DNA of 64,000 bases, taken from positions 62,001 through 126,000 of the forward strand of contig NZ_FNHE01000011.1 in NCBI RefSeq assembly GCF_900103785.1, in the 5' to 3' direction. The position numbers were made by a program, and so were the translations under genes. Numbering within the stretch: position 1 is the stretch's first letter; every line of letters begins with the position of its first letter. The notes below the pieces were generated by a model, which saw only the letters and a program-made list of their open reading frames with translations, made no database searches and was not told the origin of the DNA. This document shows, one piece after another, positions 23,880 to 33,116 of this stretch. The stretch comes from Geodermatophilus siccatus. Its GTDB lineage: Bacteria; Actinomycetota; Actinomycetes; Mycobacteriales; Geodermatophilaceae.

Positions 23880-25535
23880 GTGCGCGGCACCCCGCCGCAG
23901 CGGGTCGTGTTCCACCTCGGCCCCACCAACTCCGGCAAGACCCACGACGCCCTGGCCGCCCTCGCCGCCGCCGGCTCCGGCACCTACGCGGCCCCGCTGC
24001 GGCAGCTGGCCCACGAGGCGTACGCCCGGCTGTCGGCGCAGCTGCCGCCGGGCACCGTCGGCCTGTCCACCGGCGAGGAGCAGATCGACCCCACCGCGCC
24101 GGTGCTGTGCTGCACCGTCGAGAAGGCCCCGCCGCGCGGCGGGCTGCTGGTCCTCGACGAGGCGCACTGGGTCACCGACCCCGACCGCGGGCACACCTGG
24201 GCGCGACTGCTGCTCACCGGCGAGTACCGCGAGATCCGGGTGATCTCCGCTGCCGAGGCGCGGCCGGTGCTCGAGCCGCTGGTCGCCGACGTCGCCGACG
24301 TCGAGGTCGTCCGCCACGAACGGCTGTCCCGGCTCGACGTCCTGCGGGCGCCGGTGCGGACCTCGGGCGTGCGGCCGCGGACGCTGGTCGTCGCCTTCTC
24401 CCGCAAGGCCGTCTACGCCACCGCGGCCGTGCTGGAGGCGGTCCGGCCGGGCCGCACCGGCGTCCTCTACGGCGCCCTGCCGCCGGCCACCCGCCGCCAG
24501 GTGATCGACCGGTTCACCCGCGGCGAGCTGGACGTCCTGGTCACCACCGACGTCATCGGGCACGGCATCAACGTGCCGGCGGCGACCGTGCTGTTCGCCG
24601 AGACGACCAAGTTCGACGGGGTCGAGCGCCGCCCGCTGCGCACGTGGGAGGCCGCGCAGATCGCCGGCCGGGCCGGCCGCTACCTGCTCACCGGCCACGG
24701 CACGGTCGGCGTGCTCGCGGGCGTGCCCGGCCTGCGGCCGGACGCCGCCCTCGTCGCGGCCGGCGCCGCGGTGGCCCGCGGCACGGTGGCCAGCGACCTG
24801 CCCCGGCGCACGCCCCGGCTCCGCCCGGAGCTCGACGACCTCGGCGCGCTGGCGCCGGCCGACCTGCCCGAGGCCCTGGCGCGGTGGGCGCGGTGGGCCC
24901 GGACGGCCACCCGGCACGAGGCGGTGACGGGGGACGACGTCAGCGGGCTGGTCGAGCGCGTCGAGGCACTGCTGCCGCTGCTGGAGGGGCCGGTCGGGGA
25001 GAGCACCGACCTGGAGACCGTCTGGCGGCTGGTCACCCTGCCCGTCGACTTCGAGCCGCCGCGCCGCACCCGCTGGCTCACCCTGGCCCGCGCCGCGCTG
25101 CTGCACGGGGCCGGGTACCGCGTCCCGCCGCAGACGGTGCTGCCCGCCCTGCCGCGGCGGGGACCGGTGGAGGACCTCGAGCAGGCGGCCGCCGCCGCGC
25201 GTGACGCCGCGACGCTGCTGCGGTCCTTCCCGGGCGTCGCGGGCCTCACCGCCGGGGACGCGGCCCGGCTGGAGCAGCGATGTGCCGCCCGCATCACCGA
25301 GCTGCTCCCCGGCGCGATCACCGCGGCGGGGCCCGGCCGGTGCGCCGACTGCGGCGTGCCGGTCGCCCCGCGGTTCCCGACCTGCCGGGCCTGCGCGGCG
25401 CGCGGCTCCCGGCGCGGGACCCCGGTCCGCCGGGGCGCGGCCCCGGCCCGCCGCCGCGAGGACGCCGGGCGCCGCCGGTCCGGGCGCACGGACGCGCCCC
25501 GCCGCGCGACCCCGCGCCGGGCGGGGCGCGGCTGA
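23880..25535 (+). CDS. SUV3-like ATP-dependent RNA helicase with C-terminal zinc ribbon
   Basis: About 551 residues of a superfamily 2 helicase like mitochondrial SUV3, an RNA degradosome component: Walker A HLGPTNSGKTHDALAAL, LRQLAHEAYARL, VLDEAHW, SAAEARPVLEPL, then the second RecA domain with VIGHGINVPAATVLFAETTK and QIAGRAGRY. The SUV3-type GPTNSGKT is diagnostic. Residues about 485-505 give CADCGVPV...CRAC, a four-Cys zinc ribbon, followed by a basic RR-rich tail likely to bind RNA. It probably unwinds structured RNA for exonucleases. GTG 23880 is the first good start before the domain; the frame is open further upstream and rarer starts near 23800 are possible. SUV3-like genes are found in only some bacterial groups. 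Confidence 0.88.
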   Translation: MRGTPPQRVVFHLGPTNSGKTHDALAALAAAGSGTYAAPLRQLAHEAYARLSAQLPPGTVGLSTGEEQIDPTAPVLCCTVEKAPPRGGLLVLDEAHWVTDPDRGHTWARLLLTGEYREIRVISAAEARPVLEPLVADVADVEVVRHERLSRLDVLRAPVRTSGVRPRTLVVAFSRKAVYATAAVLEAVRPGRTGVLYGALPPATRRQVIDRFTRGELDVLVTTDVIGHGINVPAATVLFAETTKFDGVERRPLRTWEAAQIAGRAGRYLLTGHGTVGVLAGVPGLRPDAALVAAGAAVARGTVASDLPRRTPRLRPELDDLGALAPADLPEALARWARWARTATRHEAVTGDDVSGLVERVEALLPLLEGPVGESTDLETVWRLVTLPVDFEPPRRTRWLTLARAALLHGAGYRVPPQTVLPALPRRGPVEDLEQAAAAARDAATLLRSFPGVAGLTAGDAARLEQRCAARITELLPGAITAAGPGRCADCGVPVAPRFPTCRACAARGSRRGTPVRRGAAPARRREDAGRRRSGRTDAPRRATPRRAGRG

Positions 25536-25560
25536 CCGGCTCCTGGCGCACCATGGCGGG

Positions 25561-26277
25561 GTGACCGGCGCTGGGGGGTACGTCGCGCTCGGCGACTCGA
25601 TCTCGATCGACGACTACTCCGGCGGCCCGGGCCGCGGCGGGGCCAGCCTGCTGTACGCCAACCGGGACGACGACTTCCCGGACTGGCGCGGGCGCGACCT
25701 GCGCAGCACCGCGCCCGGGACGGCGTTCGCGCTGCTGGCGACCGACGGCGCGACCACCGGCACGCTGATGGACCGGCAGCTGCCCCGGCTCGCCGCCCTG
25801 ACCGCCCGGCCCGCGCTGGTCACGCTCACCATCGGCGGGAACGACCTCCTCGGGGCCTACGGGAACACCGCGGCCGCCCGTGCGGTCGTCGCCCGGGTCG
25901 CGGCGGCGCTCGACCGGGCACTGGTCGCCATCGGCGAGGCCCTGGCCCCGGACGGGCGGGTCGTCGTGGGCACGGTGTACGACCCCAGTGACGGCACCGG
26001 CGACGCGGAGCGGCTCGGCCTGCCGCCCTGGCCGGACGCCGTCGCGCTGATCGGCGAGCTCAACGACGCCCTGCGCCGGGGAGCGGCCCGGCACGGCGCC
26101 GCGGTGGCCGAGATCGCCGAGCTGTTCCGCGGCCACGGGCTGGCGGCGGGCGACCCCCGGCGCCCCGAGGCCCGGCCGGAGCAGCGGGACCTGTGGTTCT
26201 GCTCCCTCATCGAGCCCAACGCCTGGGGTGCCGACGGCGTCCGCGCGGCCTTCTGGGCAGCCCTGCACGGCGGCTGA
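25561..26277 (+). CDS. SGNH/GDSL hydrolase family protein
   Basis: A 238-residue cytoplasmic esterase-like protein. Block I with the nucleophile Ser is YVALGDSISIDDYSGG, block III TLTIGGNDLLGAYG (oxyanion Asn). The usual block V Asp-x-x-His is not clear: the expected place reads FCSLIEPNAWGADGVR without His, so the catalytic base may be missing or placed elsewhere. No signal peptide. It lies 25 bp after the helicase and 1 bp before the lipoprotein hydrolase, so the three may be co-transcribed. Substrate unknown. Confidence 0.85.
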   Translation: MTGAGGYVALGDSISIDDYSGGPGRGGASLLYANRDDDFPDWRGRDLRSTAPGTAFALLATDGATTGTLMDRQLPRLAALTARPALVTLTIGGNDLLGAYGNTAAARAVVARVAAALDRALVAIGEALAPDGRVVVGTVYDPSDGTGDAERLGLPPWPDAVALIGELNDALRRGAARHGAAVAEIAELFRGHGLAAGDPRRPEARPEQRDLWFCSLIEPNAWGADGVRAAFWAALHGG

Positions 26278-26278
26278 G

Positions 26279-27070
26279 GTGGCGCCCCCGGACCCCGCCT
26301 GGACCCGCAGGCGCCTGCTCGGCGCCGCCGCGGCGCTCGCCGGTGCGGGCGCCCTCGCCGGCTGCGGTCCGCAGCTGCCGGGGTCCCCCGGGAGCACGGG
26401 GACGCCCACCCGGCTCACCGCCCGCCCGCAGCCGGAGCTCCCCGCCGCGCCGCCCGCGCCCGGGACGCAGCCGCTGGACCCGGGGGTCGACCGGCCGCCG
26501 CTGCTGCACGTGCCGCCCGGGCTCGCGGCGGGCAGCGCGGTGCCGCTCGTGGTCGCGCTGCACGGGGCCGGCGGGAACGCCGAGACCGGGCTCGGCATCC
26601 TCGGCGGCCTGGCCGACGAGCGGGGCCTGCTGGTCCTCGCGCCGGCCTCCCGCGGGTCGACGTGGGACGCGGTCACTGGCCGCTCCGGCGAGGACGCCGC
26701 CCTGCTGGACCTGGCCCTGGCCCGCGTCTTCTCGACCGTGCCGGTCGACCCGGGGCGCACCGCCGTCGCCGGGTTCTCCGACGGCGCCTCCTACGCGCTG
26801 GGCCTCGGCCTGGCCAACGGGGACCTGTTCGCGCGGGTGGTCGCCTTCTCCCCGGGCTTCGTGCCCGGGGCGTCGCGGGAGGGGCGGCCGGCGGTGTTCG
26901 TGTCGCACGGCGACGCCGACGAGGTCCTGCCCGTCGAGCGGACCAGCCGGCGGATCGTGCCGGCTCTCCGCGACGACGGCTACGACGTCACCTACCGGGA
27001 GTTCGCCGGCGGGCACGCCGTCCCGCACGAGGTGGCCGTGGCGGCCGTGGACTGGCTCGGCGCGGGATGA
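26279..27070 (+). CDS. Lipoprotein alpha/beta hydrolase (PHB depolymerase/esterase-like)
   Basis: A 263-residue exported esterase. The N-terminus has twin Arg and a lipobox (TRRRLLGAAAALAG, then ALAGC), so it should be a Tat-exported lipoprotein anchored at Cys. The hydrolase core: VVALHGAGGNAETGLG (oxyanion HGAGG), nucleophile AGFSDGASYALGL, Asp in VSHGDADEVLP and His in EFAGGHAVPHEV. This is the LpqC/polyhydroxybutyrate-depolymerase-like group acting on short acyl or feruloyl esters. GTG 26279 overlaps the end of the upstream hydrolase frame region by one base spacing and gives the signal peptide directly. Confidence 0.88.
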   Translation: MAPPDPAWTRRRLLGAAAALAGAGALAGCGPQLPGSPGSTGTPTRLTARPQPELPAAPPAPGTQPLDPGVDRPPLLHVPPGLAAGSAVPLVVALHGAGGNAETGLGILGGLADERGLLVLAPASRGSTWDAVTGRSGEDAALLDLALARVFSTVPVDPGRTAVAGFSDGASYALGLGLANGDLFARVVAFSPGFVPGASREGRPAVFVSHGDADEVLPVERTSRRIVPALRDDGYDVTYREFAGGHAVPHEVAVAAVDWLGAG

Positions 27071-27149
27071 CGACGCTCCGGGGCGCGGACGCGCGCCGAC
27101 CGGCGTAGCGTCCGCACCCTGTTCCGGGAGACCGAGTTCCGGAGGAGCG

Positions 27150-30100
27150 ATGGCCCTCAGACGCCGGATCGGCGGCGCGCTCAGCGCGGCCGCGGCCCTG
27201 GCCGGTGCCGGCGTGGTCGCCGGCGCGGGGGTCACGGCCGGGCTCGTCGGTGGCACCGCCGGGCTGGTGCAGGGCGCCGCCCGCTCGTCGCTGTCCCTCG
27301 CGCACGCGGCCGCCGTCACGGGCACCCGCGCCGTCGGCACCCTGGTCACCGGCGCCGACCCGCTGCCCGACGGCCGGCTGCACGACCTGCTGGACGCCGC
27401 GCGCGGGATGCTCGAGCCCCCGCCGGCGCGGCACACCCGCCGGGTCTGGGCCGACCGGGGCCGGGTCCAGGTCGAGCTCCTCGCACCGGATGCGCAGGAG
27501 ACCCCGGAGGTCCGCTCCGCGCTGCGCCGGCACCTCGAGCGGCTCGAGGGCGTGGAGTGGGCGACCGTCAACGACGTCGTCGGCCGGGTCCTGGTCGCCT
27601 TCGACGAGCGGCGGGTCACCGCCGAGGACCTCGTCGGCACGGTGACCGCCATCGAGAAGGCCCGCGGCGGGCAGGGGCTGCTGCCGGCGCGGGAGGACCA
27701 CCCGGCCGACCTGGAGCCGCTGCTGGCCGCGCTCGTGGCCGCCGGCATCGACCTCGCGGCCGTCGGTGTCGCCTACGCGGGCAAGATGCTGCCGGTCCCG
27801 GCGCTCACCCGCCACGCGACCCTCGCCGTCGCGCTGCTGGAGTCCCAGACGTGGCTCAAGCGGGAGCTGTACCGGCGCGTGGGCCCGACCGGCACCGAAC
27901 TGGTCTTCTCCGGCGTCAGCGCGCTGCTGCACGCGCTCACCCAGAGCCCCACGGTGCCCGCGCTCAACGCCGCCGCCGCGTTCCAGGAGGTCCTGGAGAT
28001 GCGCGCCCACCGGCAGGTGTGGCGGCGCCGCGAGTGGGAGCTGTGCCGCCCGGAGCCGGACGACGGCGAGCGGGAGCCGCTGACGCCCCCGGGGCCGCGG
28101 CCGTGCCCCCTGCCACCCGGCCCGGTCGAGTCCTACACCGAGCGGCTGGCCCCCACCGAGCTGGCCGCCGCGCTCGGTCTGCTGGCGCTCACCGGGCGCC
28201 CCGGTCGCTCGGCCGACCTGCTCAAGGCGCTGAACCCGAAGGCCGCCTTCCACGGGCGCGCGGCGTTCACCACGACGCTGGACCTCCTGCTGTGCCGCCG
28301 CGGCGTGCTGCCGATGGACGGCTCGGCCTACCGGCGGCTGGACCGGGTGGACACCGTCGTGGTCGACGGGGACGCGCTGTGCACCGGCCCGCCGGTGGTG
28401 CTGGAGGCCACCGCGGAGGCCGACGGGTGGGACGACGCCCGGGTCTGGACGGCCGCCGCCCGGCTGGTCGGCGCGCTCGAGGGCGACGAGCCGGACGACG
28501 CCGTGCGGCTGGGGCCGTCCCGGGACTCCGAGGACCTGCCCGGGGCCGAGGTCCGGCCGCTGCACGAGGGGCGGCGCCGGGTGGGCACGGTGACCGTCGC
28601 CCGCGAGCTGGACCCGCACGCCGAGGCGCTGCTGACCACCGCCGCGACGGCCGGCGCCCGGCTGGTGCTCACCGCGCACGCCGGCACGCGGGAGGTGGCC
28701 GCGGCGGCCGACGAGGTGGCACCCGCGGACGAGGCGCTGGTGGAGACGGTGCGCCGGCTGCAGGACGACGGGCGCGGCGTCCTCCTGGTGAGTGACACCG
28801 ACGGCCCCGCCCTGCTGGCCGCCGACGTCGCCGTCGCCCCCGTCCGGCCCGGCCGCGCGCCGGCGTGGGGCGCCGACCTGGTGACCCGGCCGGGGCTGGC
28901 CGACGCCTGCCGGGTGGTCGCGGCGACGGCGGCGGCCCGCACCGTGAGCCGCCGCTCGGTGCAGGCGGCGCTCACCGGCAACGTCCTCGGCGGGCTGCTC
29001 GCCGCCGTCGGCAGCGAGCGGTACGGGCAGCGCAGGTCCACCACGCCCGGGAAGACGGCCACGACCGTCGCGATGCTGGGCGGCACCTGGGCCGCCGTCC
29101 GGGCCGCCGGCCGCCCGGTCCCGCCCCCGACGGTGCACACGCCCTGGCACGCGCTGGACCCCGACGAGGTGCGGCGCCGCGTGGCCGAGCTGCCGGCCGC
29201 GGAGGACGCGCGCCCGGTCCGCCTCCGCCGGGTCCGGGCGCACCCGCTGGTGCGGGGGCCGTCCCGGTTCGTCCGCACCGTCGCCGCCGAGCTGGCCGAC
29301 CCGCTGACCCCCGTCCTCGGCACCGGTGCCGCGGCCACCGCACTGCTCGGCGAGGCCACCGACGCCGTCCTCGTCGGCAGCGTCACCGTCGCCAACTCGC
29401 TGGTCAGCGGCCTGCAGCGGCTGCGCGCGGAGACGGCGCTGGAGTCGCTGCTGCTCGAGCAGGACGTCGTCGTCCACCGGGAGACCGGCGACGGCCGGGA
29501 GGAGGTGCCCGGCAGCGCGCTGCGGGTCGCGGACGTCGTCGTGGTCGAGCCCGGTGACGTGCTGGCCTGCGACGCCCGCCTGCTGGAGGCGGTCGACCTG
29601 GAGGTCGACGAGTCCAACCTGACCGGGGAGTCGCTGTCGGTGGGCAAGTCGGTGCCGGCCACACCGGGGGCCGAGGTCGCCGACCGCACCTGCATGCTCT
29701 TCGACGGCACGACCGTGGTGGCCGGGCGCGGCCGGGCCGTCGTCGTCGCGGTGGGCGACGCCACCCAGGCCGGCCGCGCGGCCCGGGCCGCCGGCGGCGC
29801 CGCGCCCCCCGCCGGCGTGCAGGCCCGGCTGGGCGAGCTGACCCGCTCGGTGCTGCCGCTGACCCTGGCCGGCGGCGTGGCGGTCGCCGCCCTCGGGGTG
29901 CTGTGGCGCCGCCCGCTGCGCGACGCCGTCCGGGACGGCGTGGCCGTCGCGGTCGCCGCGGTGCCCGAGGGGCTGCCGCTGGTGGCCACCGTGGCGCAGC
30001 AGGCCGCCGCCCGGCGGCTGTCGCGGCGGGGCGCCGTCGTCCGCAGCGCCCGGGTGCTCGAGGCCCTCGGCCGGGTCGACACCGTCTGCTTCGACAAGAC

Positions 30101-31682
30101 CGGGACGCTGACGGAGAACCGGCTGCGGGTCGCCGGCCTGGCCCCCCTGGACGGGGAGCTCGACGAGGACGGGCTGCTGCGGCTGGTCGCGGCCGGTGTC
30201 GGCAACGGCGACGACCAGGCGCACGAGACCGACCGCGCGGTCGTGGAGGCCGCCGAGGAGCGCGGTGTGTGCCCCGACGGAGACGCGGGCGAGAGCCTGC
30301 CGTTCGCCGCCGGTCGCGGCTTCTCCGCGGCCGTGCGCGAGGGCCGGCTCGTGGTCAAGGGCGCACCCGAGGTGGTGGCCGGCCGCTGCCGGGACGCCGG
30401 GGACCTCACCGGGCGGGTCCAGGAGCTCGCCGCCGAGGGGCTGCGGGTGCTGGCCGTCGCCGACCGGCAGTGGGACGGCGGCGCGGGCGACCTGGAGGAG
30501 GGGGCCCGCGACCTCACGCTGCGCGGGCTGGTCGGGCTGGCCGACACGGTGCGCGGCTCCTCGGTCGCGGCGGTCGAGCAGTTGCGGGCGGCCGGCGTCC
30601 GGGTGATCGTGGCCACCGGCGACCACCCGGAGACCGCCCGCGCCATCGCCGCGCAGGCCGGCGTCCCCGGTGCCGACCGGGTCGTGACCGGCGCGCAGTT
30701 CGCCCGCGCCTCGGAGTCCGAGCGGGCCCGCATGGTGCGCGAGACGACGGTGTTCGCCCGGCTGTCACCGGAGCAGAAGGTCTCGCTGGTCGCCGCGCTG
30801 CGCCGGGCCGGGGCGACCCTGGCGATGACCGGCGACGGCGTGAACGACGCCGCGGCGATCCGGCTGGCCGACGTCGGGGTGGGGGTCTCCGGGGCCGAGT
30901 CCCCCGCCGCCCGTGCCGCTGCCGACCTCGTGCTCACCGACCTGGACCTGACCCGGCTGGTCGACGCGATCGGTGAGGGCCGGGCGATGTGGTCACGCGT
31001 GCGGGACGCGGTCTCGGTGCTGGTCGGCGGCAACGCCGGCGAGGTGGCGTTCACCGTGCTCGGCACCGCGTTCGGCGGGCGGGCGCCGATCAACACGCGG
31101 CAGCTGCTGCTGGTCAACCTGCTCACCGACATGTTCCCGGCGCTGGCCGTCGCCGTGGCCGCGCCCCGTCGTGGCCCGGCCCGCCCCGCACCCGGCGGGG
31201 ACGACGGCCCGCTGGCCGGGCACCCGCTGGCCGCGGTGCTCGAGGCCGGGCCACAGCGTGGCTTCGCGCGGGAGGTGCGCCGGATGGTGCTGGTGCGCGG
31301 GGCGGCCACCACCGCCGGCGCGACCGCCGCCTGGGCCACCGGGCGGCTCACCGGCTTCCGCGGCCGGGCCGGGACGATGGGCCTGGCGGCCCTGATCACC
31401 ACCCAGCTGGGGCAGACCGCGTGGGCCGGCCGGCGCAGCCCGCTGGTGCTGGTCACCGCCGCGGGCTCGCTCGCCGTCCTGGCCGCCGTCGTCCAGACGC
31501 CGGGGCTCAGCCGCTTCTTCGGCTGCACGCCGCTGGACCCGCTGGCCTGGCTGGTCGTGCTCGGCTGCGCGGCCGCCGGCACGGCCGGCGCCGAGGTCGT
31601 GCCGGCGCTGGTGGCGCGGGTGCGCGGGGAGCCGGCGGCCATCTCCGCGGAAGTGGCCGCAACGGGCGATCAGCCGGCGTAG
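27150..31682 (+). CDS. ctpI: Giant P-type ATPase, CtpI-like
   Basis: A 1510-residue transporter resembling mycobacterial CtpI. The C-terminal half is a complete P-type ATPase: actuator loop LTGES, phosphorylation motif CFDKTGTLTENR (Asp about 982), KGAPEVV for nucleotide binding, TGDGVNDAAAIRLADVGVG hinge, and late membrane helices. The N-terminal about 700 residues hold a membrane-associated Ala/Gly segment (about 12-40), an HMA-like fold (about 100-165), membrane helices and a decayed second P-type-like half (VVVDGDALCTG in place of a DKTGT motif). ATG 27150 has GGAGGAG just upstream. Ion specificity is unknown; heavy metal or Ca/Mg types have been proposed for the family. Its 3' end overlaps the AraC gene. 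Confidence 0.9.
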   Translation: MALRRRIGGALSAAAALAGAGVVAGAGVTAGLVGGTAGLVQGAARSSLSLAHAAAVTGTRAVGTLVTGADPLPDGRLHDLLDAARGMLEPPPARHTRRVWADRGRVQVELLAPDAQETPEVRSALRRHLERLEGVEWATVNDVVGRVLVAFDERRVTAEDLVGTVTAIEKARGGQGLLPAREDHPADLEPLLAALVAAGIDLAAVGVAYAGKMLPVPALTRHATLAVALLESQTWLKRELYRRVGPTGTELVFSGVSALLHALTQSPTVPALNAAAAFQEVLEMRAHRQVWRRREWELCRPEPDDGEREPLTPPGPRPCPLPPGPVESYTERLAPTELAAALGLLALTGRPGRSADLLKALNPKAAFHGRAAFTTTLDLLLCRRGVLPMDGSAYRRLDRVDTVVVDGDALCTGPPVVLEATAEADGWDDARVWTAAARLVGALEGDEPDDAVRLGPSRDSEDLPGAEVRPLHEGRRRVGTVTVARELDPHAEALLTTAATAGARLVLTAHAGTREVAAAADEVAPADEALVETVRRLQDDGRGVLLVSDTDGPALLAADVAVAPVRPGRAPAWGADLVTRPGLADACRVVAATAAARTVSRRSVQAALTGNVLGGLLAAVGSERYGQRRSTTPGKTATTVAMLGGTWAAVRAAGRPVPPPTVHTPWHALDPDEVRRRVAELPAAEDARPVRLRRVRAHPLVRGPSRFVRTVAAELADPLTPVLGTGAAATALLGEATDAVLVGSVTVANSLVSGLQRLRAETALESLLLEQDVVVHRETGDGREEVPGSALRVADVVVVEPGDVLACDARLLEAVDLEVDESNLTGESLSVGKSVPATPGAEVADRTCMLFDGTTVVAGRGRAVVVAVGDATQAGRAARAAGGAAPPAGVQARLGELTRSVLPLTLAGGVAVAALGVLWRRPLRDAVRDGVAVAVAAVPEGLPLVATVAQQAAARRLSRRGAVVRSARVLEALGRVDTVCFDKTGTLTENRLRVAGLAPLDGELDEDGLLRLVAAGVGNGDDQAHETDRAVVEAAEERGVCPDGDAGESLPFAAGRGFSAAVREGRLVVKGAPEVVAGRCRDAGDLTGRVQELAAEGLRVLAVADRQWDGGAGDLEEGARDLTLRGLVGLADTVRGSSVAAVEQLRAAGVRVIVATGDHPETARAIAAQAGVPGADRVVTGAQFARASESERARMVRETTVFARLSPEQKVSLVAALRRAGATLAMTGDGVNDAAAIRLADVGVGVSGAESPAARAAADLVLTDLDLTRLVDAIGEGRAMWSRVRDAVSVLVGGNAGEVAFTVLGTAFGGRAPINTRQLLLVNLLTDMFPALAVAVAAPRRGPARPAPGGDDGPLAGHPLAAVLEAGPQRGFAREVRRMVLVRGAATTAGATAAWATGRLTGFRGRAGTMGLAALITTQLGQTAWAGRRSPLVLVTAAGSLAVLAAVVQTPGLSRFFGCTPLDPLAWLVVLGCAAAGTAGAEVVPALVARVRGEPAAISAEVAATGDQPA

Positions 31683-32506
31683 CGGGCCGCGAACGCGCCC
31701 GGCGTCATGCCGGTGACCCGCGTGAAGTCGCGGCTGAAGTGCGGCTGGTCGGCGTACCCGAGGAGTGCCGACACCTCGGCGAGGGTCGTGCCGCGACCGC
31801 GGAGGCGCTCGGCGGCCTCCTGCAGCCGGCGGCGCTGGATGAGCCACTTCGGCGTCAGCCCGAGCCGGCGCCGCACCAGCCGCTGCAGCGCCCGCTCGGA
31901 CAGGCCGAACTCGGCGCAGACCTGGGCCACCCGGGTGACCTCGCGGTCGCCCTCCACGAAGGCGACCACCCGGTTGACCAGCTCGCCCTCGGCGTCGACG
32001 GGCAGCAGCGGCCGCAGCGCGTCGCCGAAGGCCTCCATCGCCGTCCGGTGCGCGGCGGGCGACGTCGGGTCGGGGGCCATCGCCGCCCGCACCCGCGCGG
32101 TCAGCCGCTCGCCGTCGACGCCGAGCACGTCGGCCAGATCGACGGAGCGGTCGGTGTACGGCGCCACCGAGCCGCGGGTGACGAGCGCGCCGGCGGCCGG
32201 GGCGCACATGACCCCGACCGCCCAGCCGTCGCCGGTCAGCGTGGTGGTCGACAGGCCGGGCACGACGCCGTAGAAGCGGGCGTAGTCGCCGGAGACGACG
32301 AGCAGCGTGACCGGGTACTGCAGCACGTGCTGCGGCGCCTCCCGGCCGGGCGGCACGCACCAGACCGGGATCCAGAAGCGCTCCAGCAGGCCGGCGAACT
32401 CCGGCGCCGCGTCGTAGCGGTACATCACGTGGGAGGCGTCGCCGGGGGAGCGCAGGTGCGCGCGCTCCACGTGGTCGAGGGGCCGCGCGGCGGTGTCGGG
32501 TTCCAT
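31670..32506 (-). CDS. AraC family transcriptional regulator
   Basis: A 278-residue regulator. The C-terminal about 100 residues hold the double HTH of AraC/XylS proteins: VTRVAQVCAEFGLSERALQR and TLAEVSALLGYADQPHFSRD, ending FTRVTGMTPGAFAARYAG. The N-terminal part (FAGLLERFWIPVW, YPVTLLVVSGDYARFYGVVP) matches the DUF6597-type sensor found with such HTHs. ATG 32506 is preferred to TTG one codon earlier. It overlaps the ctpI end by 13 bp and is divergent from the DinB-like gene at 32545; that 38-bp gap must hold both promoters, so it may regulate its neighbour. Ligand unknown. Confidence 0.92.
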   Translation of the reverse strand: MEPDTAARPLDHVERAHLRSPGDASHVMYRYDAAPEFAGLLERFWIPVWCVPPGREAPQHVLQYPVTLLVVSGDYARFYGVVPGLSTTTLTGDGWAVGVMCAPAAGALVTRGSVAPYTDRSVDLADVLGVDGERLTARVRAAMAPDPTSPAAHRTAMEAFGDALRPLLPVDAEGELVNRVVAFVEGDREVTRVAQVCAEFGLSERALQRLVRRRLGLTPKWLIQRRRLQEAAERLRGRGTTLAEVSALLGYADQPHFSRDFTRVTGMTPGAFAARYAG

Positions 32507-32531
32507 CAAGACCCCACCCTGCCCGGCTCCC

Positions 32532-32537
32532 TACCGT
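32532..32537 (+). promoter_or_regulatory. -10-like hexamer of a leaderless promoter
   Basis: TACCGT ends 7 nt before the ATG at 32545, no ribosome site between. Only 25 bp from the AraC-family start codon on the other strand. Confidence 0.5.
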
Positions 32538-32544
32538 CCCGGCC

Positions 32545-33114
32545 ATGACCTCACCGACCACTTCACCCGGCACCTCGATCGCCACGGCCCACGCCGCGGC
32601 CGACCGCCCGCTGACCGCGGTCCTCGACGCCGTCCCGGCCGACGCGTGGGACCGGCCCTCGACCTGCGAGGGGTGGACCGTGCGCGACGTCGTCCGGCAC
32701 CTCGTGCAGACCCAGCGGGCGTTCCTCACCGAGCGCGGCGTGGACCTGGGGCCGGAGCCGGACGTCGACGCCGACCCGGCGGCGGCGTGGCGTACCCACG
32801 CGCGGCGGGTCGCGGCGGCGGTCGCCGACCCGGCCGTCGCGGAGCAGGGGTACGACGGCCACTTCGGCCCGACGACGGTCGGCGCGACCCTCGAGCAGTT
32901 CTACGTGTGGGACATGGTCGTGCACCGCTGGGACGTCGCCCGGTCGGTCGGCGCCGATCCCGCACTCACCGACGCCGAGCTGGACCGCGTGGAGACCGGG
33001 GCGGACTCGTTCGGCGAGGCCCTGTACTGGGACGGCATCTGCCGGCCCGCGGTCGAGCCTCCCGCGGACGCCGACCGCGCGACCCGGGTGCTGGCCCGGC
33101 TGGGCCGCGCCTGA
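32545..33114 (+). CDS. TIGR03086-type DinB-like metal-binding protein
   Basis: A 189-residue four-helix protein of the maleylpyruvate isomerase N-terminal/DinB-like group: ADAWDRPSTCEGWTVRDVVR with HLVQT (first metal His), and FYVWDMVVHRWDVARSVGAD (second and third ligands in the H-x-W-D region). In actinobacteria these are often mycothiol-dependent S-transferases or isomerases binding a divalent metal; the substrate here is unknown. It reads away from the AraC regulator with a very short shared promoter region. Length and motif order are normal. Confidence 0.88.
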   Translation: MTSPTTSPGTSIATAHAAADRPLTAVLDAVPADAWDRPSTCEGWTVRDVVRHLVQTQRAFLTERGVDLGPEPDVDADPAAAWRTHARRVAAAVADPAVAEQGYDGHFGPTTVGATLEQFYVWDMVVHRWDVARSVGADPALTDAELDRVETGADSFGEALYWDGICRPAVEPPADADRATRVLARLGRA

Positions 33115-33116
33115 CC

